Assembly: GCA_020853775.1 (NCBI GenBank)
Contig: JADYYH010000046.1
Span: forward strand, 1-41,852
From: Nitrospira sp.
GTDB lineage: Bacteria > Nitrospirota > Nitrospiria > Nitrospirales > Nitrospiraceae
DNA length: 41,852 bases
Reading direction: 5' to 3'
This document shows positions 32,160 to 40,625 of this stretch, in pieces. Positions within the stretch are counted from its first letter, which is position 1, and each line of letters starts with the position of its first letter. The position numbers and the translations under genes are program-made. The notes under the pieces are model-generated. The model made no database searches. It was not told the DNA's origin and worked only from the letters and a program-made list of their open reading frames with translations.

Positions 32160-33362
32160 ATGGCCACATTGGATCCGGATCAGACCTTCATTACGTCAGA
32201 CCATATGCTCGAACGGTTGTGCGATCAGCTGGCGACCAGTGCCGTGATCGCCATCGACACCGAATTCATGGGGGAAGATCATTTCATTCCGCGCCTGGAA
32301 CTGATCCAGGTCGCGGCCGAAGGGGTAGCCGCAGTCATCGATTTTCCCGCCGTGCAGGACAGCACACCGATGGTCCGCTTCTGGGAACTCGTCTGCGATG
32401 CTCACATCGAGAAGGTGCTTCACGCCGGCCGGCAGGATCTCGAGCTGTTCGCGCACCATGCCGGGCGGTTGCCGAAGCCGTTTTTCGACACTCAGATTGC
32501 CGCCGCCATGATCGGGTACGGTGCGCAGACGGCCTATGCCAATCTCGTGCAGCGGGTGCAAGGCGTGAAACTCGACAAAGCCCACACTTTCACCAATTGG
32601 AGCCAACGACCGTTGAGCAAGGAGCAACTGGTCTACGCCCTCGATGACGTGACCTTCTTGCTGCCCATCCATCGACATCTCCGCCAGAAGCTCTCCGTGA
32701 TGGGTCGATTGAACTGGGTGGATGAAGAGTTCTCCCGCCTGGAGATTTCCCTCGGGGCCCAGGCTCGCGACCCGCAGGAGCGGTATCAGCGCATTCGCGG
32801 GTGGGACAGCCTTAAGCCGCGCGCCGCCGGCGTGCTGCGTGACCTGGCCGCCTGGCGGGAAGGGGAAGCCCGGCGCCGCAACGTCCCGCGAGGACGTGTG
32901 ATGCGCGACGAAGTGCTGGTGCAGCTGGCTCGTCAAACCCCGCGCACGCTCGATCAACTTCGCGGCATGCGCGGCATGTATTCCTCGGAAGTCGAACGCA
33001 ACGGGCAGGCCTTGCTGGCCACGATGCAGCAGGCTCTGGCACGACCGGAGTCTGAATGGCCGGAGGTGCCGCGCGATCGCAAGCCGGATCCTGAATCCAC
33101 CGGTGTGCTGGAACTACTGCAAGCCGTGCTGAAATCCCGCGCCGCAATGGAGAACATCGCGCCGACGCTGATCGCCACGACGGGCGATTTGCAAGCCTTG
33201 GTTGAACGGACCTCGCCGGTGGAAGAAGTCGATATTCCGGTGCTGCGGGGATGGCGACGTCAGCTTGTGGGGGAAACGCTCCTCAGCGTCTTATCCGGCA
33301 ATCTCAAAGTCTGGATCGACCCGCAAATCGGCAAACTGCGCTTCGGACATTTGGACCAGTAA
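32160..33362 (+). CDS. rnd: Ribonuclease D
   Basis: A 400-residue exoribonuclease. The N-terminal DEDDy 3'-5' exonuclease domain (about 15-190) shows Exo I AIDTEFMGE, Exo II in VLHAGRQDLELF and Exo III YALDDVTFL with the catalytic Tyr and Asp. An HRDC domain (about 210-290) follows, and a second HRDC-like helical segment probably fills the rest. RNase D trims the 3' ends of tRNA precursors and other small RNAs. Length fits the family (about 370-400). The start lies 3 bp after the J-domain gene, so the two are probably co-translated. Confidence 0.95.
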   Translation: MATLDPDQTFITSDHMLERLCDQLATSAVIAIDTEFMGEDHFIPRLELIQVAAEGVAAVIDFPAVQDSTPMVRFWELVCDAHIEKVLHAGRQDLELFAHHAGRLPKPFFDTQIAAAMIGYGAQTAYANLVQRVQGVKLDKAHTFTNWSQRPLSKEQLVYALDDVTFLLPIHRHLRQKLSVMGRLNWVDEEFSRLEISLGAQARDPQERYQRIRGWDSLKPRAAGVLRDLAAWREGEARRRNVPRGRVMRDEVLVQLARQTPRTLDQLRGMRGMYSSEVERNGQALLATMQQALARPESEWPEVPRDRKPDPESTGVLELLQAVLKSRAAMENIAPTLIATTGDLQALVERTSPVEEVDIPVLRGWRRQLVGETLLSVLSGNLKVWIDPQIGKLRFGHLDQ

Positions 33363-33445
33363 CCCAACTCTCACTGGCCTCCGATTCAGGGGCGGGGACG
33401 CGACCTCCATCCGGAACGCCCAGTTCGATGGGGTCGCGCGGCCCC

Positions 33446-33676
33446 TTACCGGGACGCTCCGGCTCGATGGAGCGCGCGGCGGTCTTTCCACAGTCCCAAC
33501 AACAGGGTCAACAGCGCCAGCCCGATTTCGTCTGCCAACGGAATCACATCAGGGACAATCAAATCCGCCAGGGTGAGGAAGGCGAACAAGACAAACAGGG
33601 ACGGGAACCGAAGATTGAGCCGCTGCAGCACCCGTCCCAGCAGTGACACCCGACCCACCGAGCTGTACGCAAACAT
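33446..33676 (-). CDS. Small membrane protein, DUF6116-like
   Basis: A 76-residue protein with two hydrophobic stretches (about 22-40 and 48-62) joined by VPDVIPLADEI. The order RFPSLFVL, then DLIVPDVIPLADEI, then LLTLLLG matches my memory of the small DUF6116 family of unknown function. A perfect AGGAGG lies 6 bases before ATG 33676, so it is very likely translated. It faces the end of rnd and lies 62 bp downstream of the ArsC-family gene on the same strand. Role unknown. Confidence 0.8.
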   Translation of the reverse strand: MFAYSSVGRVSLLGRVLQRLNLRFPSLFVLFAFLTLADLIVPDVIPLADEIGLALLTLLLGLWKDRRALHRAGASR

Positions 33677-33738
33677 GTCTGCCTCCTCTCATCCAACCGC
33701 GGCAAACGCAGTACCGCGCGTCCTCGCTCCCGAAGACC

Positions 33739-34089
33739 TCAGAGCAGTTCGGTGACGGTTTCGGCCGGACGCGCCAGCATGACCTGGTCGCCTTTGACGA
33801 CGAGAGGCCGCTGAATCAAATCGGGATGGGCGATCATCTGATCGAGCAGGTGCTCATCGCTCAGCGTTGGATCGGCCAGTTTCAACGACTTGTAGAGATC
33901 TTCTTTCGTGCGCAAGACATCGCGCGGTGACAGGCCGGCTTTCTTCAGTAAGTCTTTGAGCCGGCTCTTGGTAAACGGCTGCTCATAATAGTTGACCGCC
34001 GTAAACGGCTGCCCGCTCTCCCGCACGAGACGCACTGCCTCGCGACAGGTTGAACAGGTGGGTTTCTGATAAATGGTGATCTCTGCCAT
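33739..34089 (-). CDS. ArsC/Spx-family reductase
   Basis: A 116-residue thioredoxin-fold protein of the ArsC/Spx/YffB family. The N-terminal active-site loop is YQKPTCSTCREA, with Cys at residues 12 and 15. The C-terminal block IQRPLVVKGDQVMLARP holds the conserved Arg-Pro of the family. Classical ArsC has a single active Cys followed by a Ser or Lys, while this CxxC form is shared with Spx/MgsR-like and YffB-like proteins. Arsenate reduction is therefore possible and not assured. AGGAGAAAGG precedes ATG 34089. No arsenic-transport gene is nearby. Confidence 0.85.
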   Translation of the reverse strand: MAEITIYQKPTCSTCREAVRLVRESGQPFTAVNYYEQPFTKSRLKDLLKKAGLSPRDVLRTKEDLYKSLKLADPTLSDEHLLDQMIAHPDLIQRPLVVKGDQVMLARPAETVTELL

Positions 34090-34189
34090 GCCGTTAACCT
34101 TTCTCCTTCATGAGGGTTCCCTTGACGCAAATTTTTCACCTGTGTTACATGGACACACGACATTCATGTCCACGCGATCGTGATAACCG

Positions 34190-34564
34190 ATGCCCATCTT
34201 TGGAACTGACACCAGCGACCACGCCGGCAAATTCTCCTGCGCCACAGCCACGCAGCGCACCTTGAAAGATTTGCGCACCAAACGCAAGGGCCAACCGGTA
34301 TTTGTCGTGGGACATCGGCTGGAGCGAAAGGGGAAAGAAGCCTCCTTTGAGGTCTTCAATGACCGCCTGGCCATCATCCGGTTCGACGATGACGTCCGGC
34401 TGGGCTACGATCCCCTCGAACTGCTGCTTCCGACGGAGATCGATGACAAGGGCGTGGCCTACTTCGAGATCCGCACCTGCCGGCTCTGCGAGCAATTTTT
34501 TCCGCTTACCGCTGACGAGTGTGACGGGGACGAAGAACCGACAACCTGCCCGGACTGTGCCTGA
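34190..34564 (+). CDS. Hypothetical protein with C-terminal zinc-ribbon motif
   Basis: A 124-residue soluble protein. The last 35 residues contain CRLCEQFF and TCPDCA, two CxxC pairs about 25 residues apart that could bind one zinc ion. The middle (about 30-90) is a beta-rich segment, VFVVGHRLERKGKEASFEVF. I do not recognise a family. ATG 34190 has no good Shine-Dalgarno. It is divergent from the ArsC-family gene, and the reading frame spans the full interval to the following opposite-strand gene. Confidence 0.65.
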   Translation: MPIFGTDTSDHAGKFSCATATQRTLKDLRTKRKGQPVFVVGHRLERKGKEASFEVFNDRLAIIRFDDDVRLGYDPLELLLPTEIDDKGVAYFEIRTCRLCEQFFPLTADECDGDEEPTTCPDCA

Positions 34565-34638
34565 CCCAGCTGATACTCAGCCGTGAAGTACCGGTCATGA
34601 GGCCGAAACTCACCACTCACGACTCAAGCCTATTCCGT

Positions 34639-35022
34639 TCACTCTGCCAGCGGCGCAATCTCCACCGCTTTCTTGATCAAACAATCTCCCGCGAACCCTT
34701 GCAGCCCCATCGGTAACATGCTGGCATCCAGCACCCGCGCGGACATGACCTTCAATCCGTCGCCGATCTTCGTGCCCTCGATCTTGAGCGCATGACAGAC
34801 CTCCAACGTCCGCCATACAGGATTGCTGACCACCGCCTCGCTCGGGATGAGTTTAATGTCGGCGGAGGCGCCGTCCTGGAGAACCTTTGCTGAAATACGC
34901 ATCTTATCTTTCGGCACATCGCTGACGACGGCGAAGAACACCTGGTCGTCATCAGCCCAGGTGGGGACAGCCATACCGGATAGTATCAGCATTCCCAGCG
35001 CGAGCGACCGGAACCGGCCCAT
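34639..35022 (-). CDS. Hypothetical exported protein
   Basis: A 127-residue protein with a clear Sec signal peptide (cleavage near PTWADDD) and a mature domain of about 104 residues. The mature part has two cysteines (in EVCHALK and GDCLIKK), which may form a disulphide in the periplasm. No known family is recognised. GAGGTGAGG precedes ATG 35022. It lies 27 bp downstream of a small membrane-protein gene on the same strand, with which it may form an operon. Confidence 0.72.
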   Translation of the reverse strand: MGRFRSLALGMLILSGMAVPTWADDDQVFFAVVSDVPKDKMRISAKVLQDGASADIKLIPSEAVVSNPVWRTLEVCHALKIEGTKIGDGLKVMSARVLDASMLPMGLQGFAGDCLIKKAVEIAPLAE

Positions 35023-35049
35023 GCCTCACCTCGTTGTTGCAATTCAAGA

Positions 35050-35325
35050 CTACTGAGACGACTCATTCCGTCCGCCTGCAGGAAGGCGTGGGGAATTGTC
35101 GGATAAAGATCCGGCGCCCGGGCCGCCATGACTTAAGGTACTGCGTCCTGGCCGTTGCGCCCCCGGAGAGCCGGCTGCCTGGTCTTTATTTGCCCGGTCT
35201 TCCATCCGCAGCATCACGAGAACGGCTACTGCGACCAACAGTCCGACCAGCAGGAGAATGTGTGTGAGTCGAGTCACCCTGTGCTCCGCAGTCGAAGTCT
35301 TCTGTGTTTCGAGGTAGTATGCCAA
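35050..35325 (-). CDS. Small single-pass membrane protein
   Basis: A 91-residue protein with one hydrophobic segment (about 20-41, THILLLVGLLVAVAVLVML) and a Gly/Pro/Ser-rich tail that probably lies outside the membrane. The start is TTG 35325, supported by GAGGGG about 7 bases upstream. No family is recognised. It precedes the exported-protein gene by 27 bp on the same strand. Confidence 0.55.
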   Translation of the reverse strand: MAYYLETQKTSTAEHRVTRLTHILLLVGLLVAVAVLVMLRMEDRANKDQAAGSPGAQRPGRSTLSHGGPGAGSLSDNSPRLPAGGRNESSQ

Positions 35326-35492
35326 GCGAATCCCCTCAATTCAAGGTGAAGGCTGAGCCGATGTCGTCGATCGTGATAAGCTGAGGCGGTGCGGCCTTCA
35401 CTCAGGAAACCCCGACGCGAGGGCCGCTCATGGAACCGATCGCATCACGCGTGATGCCTCATTGGGATAGTTAAAGATAGGAGACAGAATCT

Positions 35493-36626
35493 ATGCCGCA
35501 CGATTTCATGCCGGGTCTGGCCGGTGTTCCTGCCGCAAAATCAGCGATCAGCGATGTGGATGGACAACGAGGAGTACTCGAATATCGCGGCATTCGGGTC
35601 GAGGAACTCTGTCAGCATTCGTCGTTTCTCGAAACCAGTTACCTGCTGTTGTTCGGCCGGCTGCCGACCGCGACGGAACTCACGCAGTGGGTGGATGATG
35701 TCACGCACCACCGCCGGATCAAGTTTCGTATTGTGGATCTGCTGAAGGTCATGCCTGAACATGGGCATCCGATGGACGCGTTACAAGCCGCCGTGGCGGC
35801 GCTCGGCATGTTTTACCCGGGCCGCAACGTCAAGGACGTTGAAAACAATTACTGGTCGGCGGTGCGCCTCATCGCCAAACTGCCCACCATCGTGGCCGCC
35901 TGGGCGCGGCTGCGGCGCGGGGACGAATATATCCCGCCGCGCGATGATCTGCCTTTTTCCGACAACTTTCTCTACATGCTGACGGAAACCGTTCCGCATC
36001 CGCTCTGGAGCGAAGTCTTCGATGATTGCTTGATTCTCCATGCCGAACACACCATGAACGCCTCCACGTTCGCCGGCATGGTCACGGCTTCGACGCTGGC
36101 CGACCCGTACACCGTTGTGGCGTCCTCCATCGGCGCGCTCAAAGGCCCCTTGCACGGGGGTGCCAATGAAGAGGTGGTGACAATGCTGAAAGAGATCGGG
36201 ACACCGGCGCAGGCTCGCGCGGCGGTAGAGGCCCGTCTCGGCGGAAAACACAAACTGATGGGCTTCGGCCATCGCGTCTACAAGGTGAAGGATCCACGCG
36301 CCACCGTGCTGCAGGATCTCTGCATGCGGCTCTTCAATGTGTGCGGCACGTCTCCGCTCTATGAAGTGGCGGTGGCGGTGGAACAACTGGCCAGCGAGCG
36401 ATTACAGGGGAAGGGTATTTACCCGAACGTCGATTTCTATTCGGGCATCATCTACGACAAGATGGGCATCGAGGTCGATCTGTTTACGCCGCTCTTTGCC
36501 ATGGCGCGGGTGAGCGGATGGCTGGCGCATTGGCTGGAGCAATTGCGAGAGAACAAACTCTACCGGCCCGACCAGATCTATTCCGGGGAACATGACCGGC
36601 ATTACGTGCCGATCGATCGGCGGTAA
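35493..36626 (+). CDS. gltA: Citrate synthase
   Basis: A 377-residue citrate synthase of the short bacterial/archaeal type. Active-site segments are HAEHTMNAST (His and Asn, about residue 190), GFGHRVYKVKDPRA (His near 253) and NVDFYSG (Asp near 311), which together give the His-His-Asp triad. KGPLHGGANEEV near 220 is the conserved binding loop. The enzyme condenses acetyl-CoA and oxaloacetate into citrate in the oxidative TCA direction. A methylcitrate synthase cannot be ruled out by sequence alone, but no prp genes are near. TAGGAGACAG precedes ATG 35493. Fumarase lies one kilobase downstream, which suggests a loose TCA cluster. Confidence 0.94.
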   Translation: MPHDFMPGLAGVPAAKSAISDVDGQRGVLEYRGIRVEELCQHSSFLETSYLLLFGRLPTATELTQWVDDVTHHRRIKFRIVDLLKVMPEHGHPMDALQAAVAALGMFYPGRNVKDVENNYWSAVRLIAKLPTIVAAWARLRRGDEYIPPRDDLPFSDNFLYMLTETVPHPLWSEVFDDCLILHAEHTMNASTFAGMVTASTLADPYTVVASSIGALKGPLHGGANEEVVTMLKEIGTPAQARAAVEARLGGKHKLMGFGHRVYKVKDPRATVLQDLCMRLFNVCGTSPLYEVAVAVEQLASERLQGKGIYPNVDFYSGIIYDKMGIEVDLFTPLFAMARVSGWLAHWLEQLRENKLYRPDQIYSGEHDRHYVPIDRR

Positions 36627-36639
36627 GCCGAACGACGGA

Positions 36640-36729
36640 CTATTCGGTACGGCCGATGAACCACCACAAGACCACGGACGTAACCATCATGATGCCGCCG
36701 AGCAATGCATAGGAAATGAATTCCAACAT
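36640..36729 (-). CDS. 29-residue membrane microprotein
   Basis: A minus-strand frame of 29 codons begins at ATG 36729 with GGAGG 8 bases ahead and ends in TAG at 36640-36642. The peptide is nearly one membrane helix (FISYALLGGIMMVTSVVLWW) with a short charged end, FIGRTE. It lies between citrate synthase and hsp20. It is too short for ordinary gene callers. It could be a small subunit or regulator of a membrane complex. No family is recognised. Confidence 0.6.
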   Translation of the reverse strand: MLEFISYALLGGIMMVTSVVLWWFIGRTE

Positions 36730-36916
36730 GGTGATCGCCTCCAGTATGAAGGGGGCTACTAAATAATGCCGAGGGTTCCAATGTCAAGAGGCCGCTCACG
36801 ACAATAACTCTTCAGACCGCGCCCTTGACTTCACCGGCGTGAAGATTACCTTCCTTGTAGTACGTAGGATGGCTCAAGTGAACACCAGCAAGGCATTCAC
36901 ACAAGGAGGTTCCACC

Positions 36917-37372
36917 ATGGCGATCGTACGATGGGATCCGTTCCGGGAATTGGAAGAAATGTCCGACCGACTGAACCGGATGATTACGCGGCCGAGTGCG
37001 GCTCAGACTGCCTCTCAGGGCAAAGAGGTGATGACAGTGGCCGATTGGGCGCCGACAGTCGACATCAGCGAGACCGAAGACGAATATGCCATTAAGGCCG
37101 AGCTTCCCGAGGTGAAAAAGGAAGATGTGAAGGTGACGGTCGAAGACGGTGTCCTCACGCTGCAGGGCGAGCGGAAACAGGAAAAGGAAGAGAAGGGGAA
37201 GAAGTACCATCGGATTGAACGGTCCTACGGGCGATTTGTCCGGAGCTTCACGCTTCCTGACTCGGTGGACGAGAGCAAGGTGAAGGCGGAATATACTGAT
37301 GGTGTGTTGCACTTGCATCTGCCCAAATCGGAAAAGGCGAAACCGAAACAGATCGACGTCAAAATCGCCTAA
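36917..37372 (+). CDS. Hsp20/alpha-crystallin small heat-shock protein
   Basis: A 151-residue small heat-shock protein, an ATP-independent holdase. It starts with MAIVRWDPFRELEEM, the common bacterial Hsp20 opening. An alpha-crystallin domain (about 45-140) follows with VDISETEDEYAIKAELPEVK, GVLTLQGERK and ADGVLHLHLPKSE-type strands (here YTDGVLHLHLPKSEK). ATG 36917 follows AGGAGG at good spacing; the open frame upstream to 36839 is leader. No heat-shock promoter is certain. A strong terminator follows the gene. Confidence 0.95.
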   Translation: MAIVRWDPFRELEEMSDRLNRMITRPSAAQTASQGKEVMTVADWAPTVDISETEDEYAIKAELPEVKKEDVKVTVEDGVLTLQGERKQEKEEKGKKYHRIERSYGRFVRSFTLPDSVDESKVKAEYTDGVLHLHLPKSEKAKPKQIDVKIA

Positions 37373-37396
37373 GCAGGCCTGTGTCCGCGTGAGAGA

Positions 37397-37430
37397 GCAA
37401 GGCCCGCCTTCTGGCGGGCCTTTTCTTTTT
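37397..37430 (+). terminator. Rho-independent terminator of hsp20
   Basis: AAGGCCCGCC and GGCGGGCCTT form a perfect 10-bp stem with a TTCT loop, followed by TTCTTTTTCT. It lies 24 bp after the hsp20 stop. Confidence 0.93.
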
Positions 37431-37582
37431 CTTTCGTCTCCCGATTTCCCACACTGGCTCGCCCGTCTCCCCCAGCCATCTCTCGTAAGTCGCTCACGCC
37501 ACGCTTGTGCTTCGTCAGGGCGAGCGTTTATTATGCGCGGTTCAAACAGGTCAACCGCCAGTCTATTCGAGGAGATCCCACG

Positions 37583-39037
37583 ATGAAGAACGCTTCGCGC
37601 ACGCCCAAACGCCCCGCATCCGCGACAACCGCCACGCGTATCGAACGCGACACGATGGGAGAACTTCCGGTTCCTTCCAATGCGTATTACGGGGTGCAAA
37701 CGGCTCGCGCGATCGAAAACTTCCCGATCAGTTCGCTGCGCATTCCTCGCGCCATGATCCGGGCGATGGGACTCATCAAGCGCGCAGCCGCGTCCGTCAA
37801 TCATTCGCTGAAGTTGCTCGACAAAAAGCCGGCGGACGCCATCACTCGTGCGGCAACCGAGGTCGTCGACGGCAGTCTGGACGCCGAATTTCCGGTGGAT
37901 ATTTTCCAGACCGGTTCAGGTACGTCTACCAACATGAATACCAACGAAGTCATTTCGAACCGGGCGACCGAACTGCTCGGCGGCGCCAGAGGCAGCAAAC
38001 TGGTGCACCCGAACGACCATGTGAACCTGGGACAATCGAGCAATGATGTGATCCCCACCGCGATCCATATTGCCGCCTCGGAAACGATCCAACGACAACT
38101 CATTCCCGCGCTGACCCAACTCCACAAGGCGCTCAGCGGCAAGGCTCGGGAATTCGACAAGATCGTCAAGATCGGCCGCACGCATTTGCAGGATGCGACG
38201 CCGGTCCGCTTGGGACAGGAGTTCGGCGGATACGCGAGACAGGTCGAACTGGGAATCGCCAGGATGAAACGCGCCCAGGCGGCCTTGAGCGAAGTCGCCC
38301 TCGGAGGCACCGCGGTCGGCACCGGGCTCAACTGTCACCCGAAGTTTGCGGGGAAGGTGATGGCGCTCATTTCCAAAGAAACCGGATGCAGCTTCAAGGA
38401 GGCGGTCAATCATTTTGAAGGACAGTCGGCTCAGGATTCGCTGGTCGAAGCCAGCGGAGAGTTGCGCACGCTGGCCGTCAGCCTGATGAAGATCGCCAAC
38501 GACGTCCGCTGGCTCGGGTCGGGTCCGCGCTGCGGCCTCGGCGAAATCAATCTCCCGGAAACCCAACCCGGCTCCTCCATCATGCCGGGTAAAGTGAATC
38601 CCGTGATTGCGGAATCCGTCACCATGGTCTGCGCCCAGGTCATCGGCAATGATGTGACGATCACCGTCGGAGGGCAGGCCGCGAACTTTGAATTGATCGT
38701 GATGTTGCCGGTGATGGCCTATAACCTGCTGCAGTCCATCGAACTGCTCGCGACAGCATCCACCAACTTTGCCGTGAAGTGCATCGCGGGCATCAAGGCG
38801 AATGAAGAGCGCTGCAAGAGCCTCATTGAAGAGAGCCTCGCCATGTGCACGGCTCTCGCGCCGGTCATCGGGTACGAAGCCGCCGCCAAATTGGCCAAAG
38901 ATGCCTATAAGTCCGGCAAGACCGTCCGTGAAGTGGCGCGCGAACAAAACGTGTTGCCTGAAAAGCGGCTCAACCAACTGCTCGATCCCTGGCGCATGAC
39001 CCAGGCTGGCGGCCCGGTCGGCAGCGCCGGCGGGTAG
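37583..39037 (+). CDS. fumC: Fumarate hydratase, class II
   Basis: A 484-residue class II fumarase of the aspartase/fumarase superfamily. Signatures are TGSGTSTNMNTNEVI (about residue 115), GRTHLQDATP (about 205) and the catalytic loop GSSIMPGKVNPV (about 330). It interconverts fumarate and malate. The N-terminal 20 residues are an extra basic Ser/Thr-rich leader relative to typical FumC. ATG 37583 has GAGGAG 7-8 bases upstream; the longer frame from 37505 overlaps the leader. Aspartate ammonia-lyase is the main alternative within the superfamily, but the motif set favours fumarase. It lies downstream of hsp20, separated by its terminator. Confidence 0.94.
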   Translation: MKNASRTPKRPASATTATRIERDTMGELPVPSNAYYGVQTARAIENFPISSLRIPRAMIRAMGLIKRAAASVNHSLKLLDKKPADAITRAATEVVDGSLDAEFPVDIFQTGSGTSTNMNTNEVISNRATELLGGARGSKLVHPNDHVNLGQSSNDVIPTAIHIAASETIQRQLIPALTQLHKALSGKAREFDKIVKIGRTHLQDATPVRLGQEFGGYARQVELGIARMKRAQAALSEVALGGTAVGTGLNCHPKFAGKVMALISKETGCSFKEAVNHFEGQSAQDSLVEASGELRTLAVSLMKIANDVRWLGSGPRCGLGEINLPETQPGSSIMPGKVNPVIAESVTMVCAQVIGNDVTITVGGQAANFELIVMLPVMAYNLLQSIELLATASTNFAVKCIAGIKANEERCKSLIEESLAMCTALAPVIGYEAAAKLAKDAYKSGKTVREVAREQNVLPEKRLNQLLDPWRMTQAGGPVGSAGG

Positions 39038-39105
39038 GTCCCCCAAGATCGTCATTGGACCTTCGGGTCGGTGGTAACGGGGAGGCGCGCCGACCCTTGC
39101 GGCTT

Positions 39106-39135
39106 TTGACAGCCCGAGGAGCCCTATGCTAACGT
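39106..39135 (+). promoter_or_regulatory. Sigma-70-type promoter of the FprA-like reductase gene
   Basis: TTGACA (39106-39111) and TAACGT (39130-39135) are 18 bp apart, with a TG-extended -10. A leader of about 98 bases precedes ATG 39240. Confidence 0.5.
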
Positions 39136-39239
39136 GCGCAAAATTTTACAGGTTTGGCCGTCCATCGTCCTACGCGAAGGGACGGACCGCGAATCATCAG
39201 CGATTCATTTCATTCTCGATATAGATTGAAGGGTAGATA

Positions 39240-40610
39240 ATGAGTGCAACCGGTTCGGAGACAAGCGGGCATGTAGTCATCGTGGTGGGCGCAGGCCCTG
39301 CCGGAATGGCCCTGGCCAAGAAAATGGCCGATGCGGGCCATGAGGTCATCATCCTCAATCGCGACATCAAGTTCGGCGGGTTGGCCGAATACGGGATTTT
39401 CCCCAGCAAGCTCAAACTGCGCGGCGGATTGAAGAAGCAGTATTGGGAGATGTTGGAACAGCCGAACGTCCATTACTTCGGCAATGTCTCAGTCGGTCAG
39501 GGAAAAGACCTCACGGTGGAAGAACTGCGGGGACTGGGTGCGAGCGCCGTGGCCTTCTCGATCGGCGCCCAGGGCACCAAAGCCATCGGCGTGGAAGGGG
39601 ACTCAGCCAAGGGCGTGTTCCATGCCAAGGATGTGGTGTACCACTTCAACCGCCTGCCTGGATTCGGCGACCGTCCATTCGATATGGGAAAACACGTGGC
39701 CATTATCGGAGTGGGCGACGTGATGGTCGATATCGCGCATTGGCTGATTCGCTATAAGCAGGTGGAGCGTGTGACCGCTATTGCCCGTCGCGGTCCGGTC
39801 GAGCGCAAATACAACCCCAAAGAAATCCGCGCCGTCTGCTCCAACATGGATCAAGAAGGTATCGCCCATGAATTCGCCCGCATCAAAGACCGGCTGGCCG
39901 CAGTCGGACAGAATGCCGACGAAGTGCTGGCCAGCCTGACCGCGGAATTTACGAAGTGCGAGCCGACGGGAAGTCCCTCCAAGATGGGCTTCCGGTTTCT
40001 CGCGTCGCCGAAGCGGGTCCTCGTGGATGCCAACAACCGCGTGCGCGCCCTCGAGATGGAAGAAAATAAATTGGAACCGAAAGGTGACGACACCGCCGCG
40101 GTGGGACTCAAACAGTTGTATGAGTTCCCGGTGGACAGTGTCGTCTTTGCCGTAGGCGATCGGGTCGATGAGACGGTAGGCCTGCCGTACAAAAACGGCA
40201 TCTTCGTGACGAACCCGACCAAGACCGGCAATGATCCGGACGATTCGTTATTCCAAGCCTATGATGAAAAGACAGGGCAGGTGGTGGACGGGGTGTTTCT
40301 TGCCGGTTGGGCGCGCAAGGCCAGCGAAGGTCTGGTCGGAATCGCCAAGCGGGACGGGGATTGGTGTGCGGAAGTCATCTCGCGCTACCTCACGACCAAG
40401 TCGGCCCACTCAGGCACCACCGTAGACCAGGTCCTCTCGAAATTGCAGAGCATCCTGAAGGACCGAAAGAGCAAGCCGGTGGACCTCGAAGGGCTCAAGC
40501 TGCTGGACACCGTAGAGAAAGCTCACGCCGCATCACCCGAAGCCATCGGGGAATTCAAGTTTGCCTCGAACGCCGATATGCTGACGCACATCGAACGCGG
40601 GCGCGCTTAA
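39240..40610 (+). CDS. FAD-dependent ferredoxin-NADP+ reductase-like oxidoreductase (FprA/adrenodoxin reductase type)
   Basis: A 456-residue flavoprotein. The FAD-binding Rossmann motif GAGPAGMALAKKM is at about residues 18-30. A second nucleotide-binding motif GVGDVMVDIAHWL near 158-170 replaces the usual GNGNVALDVAR of FprA. A C-terminal FAD-contact motif GVFLAGWARK lies near 350-360. The order and spacing match FprA and adrenodoxin reductases, with extra similarity to the small subunit of glutamate synthase. It probably passes electrons between NADP(H) and ferredoxin, which would suit a ferredoxin-dependent carbon-fixation lifestyle. The Asp in place of the Asn in the second motif may alter nucleotide preference. 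The C-terminal 60 residues are a helical extension. It is convergent with NAD kinase. Confidence 0.82.
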   Translation: MSATGSETSGHVVIVVGAGPAGMALAKKMADAGHEVIILNRDIKFGGLAEYGIFPSKLKLRGGLKKQYWEMLEQPNVHYFGNVSVGQGKDLTVEELRGLGASAVAFSIGAQGTKAIGVEGDSAKGVFHAKDVVYHFNRLPGFGDRPFDMGKHVAIIGVGDVMVDIAHWLIRYKQVERVTAIARRGPVERKYNPKEIRAVCSNMDQEGIAHEFARIKDRLAAVGQNADEVLASLTAEFTKCEPTGSPSKMGFRFLASPKRVLVDANNRVRALEMEENKLEPKGDDTAAVGLKQLYEFPVDSVVFAVGDRVDETVGLPYKNGIFVTNPTKTGNDPDDSLFQAYDEKTGQVVDGVFLAGWARKASEGLVGIAKRDGDWCAEVISRYLTTKSAHSGTTVDQVLSKLQSILKDRKSKPVDLEGLKLLDTVEKAHAASPEAIGEFKFASNADMLTHIERGRA

Positions 40611-40619
40611 CGCGCCCGC
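40597..40619. terminator. Hairpin between convergent fprA-like and nadK genes
   Basis: GCGGGCGCG and CGCGCCCGC form a perfect 9-bp stem with a 5-base loop that contains the stop codon of the reductase gene. No T-run follows on either strand, so it may be a bidirectional or factor-assisted terminator. Confidence 0.45.
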
Positions 40620-40625
40620 TACCAA

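Noticed and set aside
36602..36799. Minus-strand frame of 65 codons between gltA and hsp20
   Set aside because: It overlaps the 29-codon frame, which has a better ribosome-binding site and a coherent membrane helix.
36812..37804. Minus-strand frame of 330 codons over hsp20
   Set aside because: It is antisense to hsp20 and its terminator; no known domain is present.
37916..39055. Minus-strand frame of 379 codons over fumC
   Set aside because: It is antisense to fumC and has low-complexity His/Arg/Gly-rich text typical of antisense frames in GC-rich genes.
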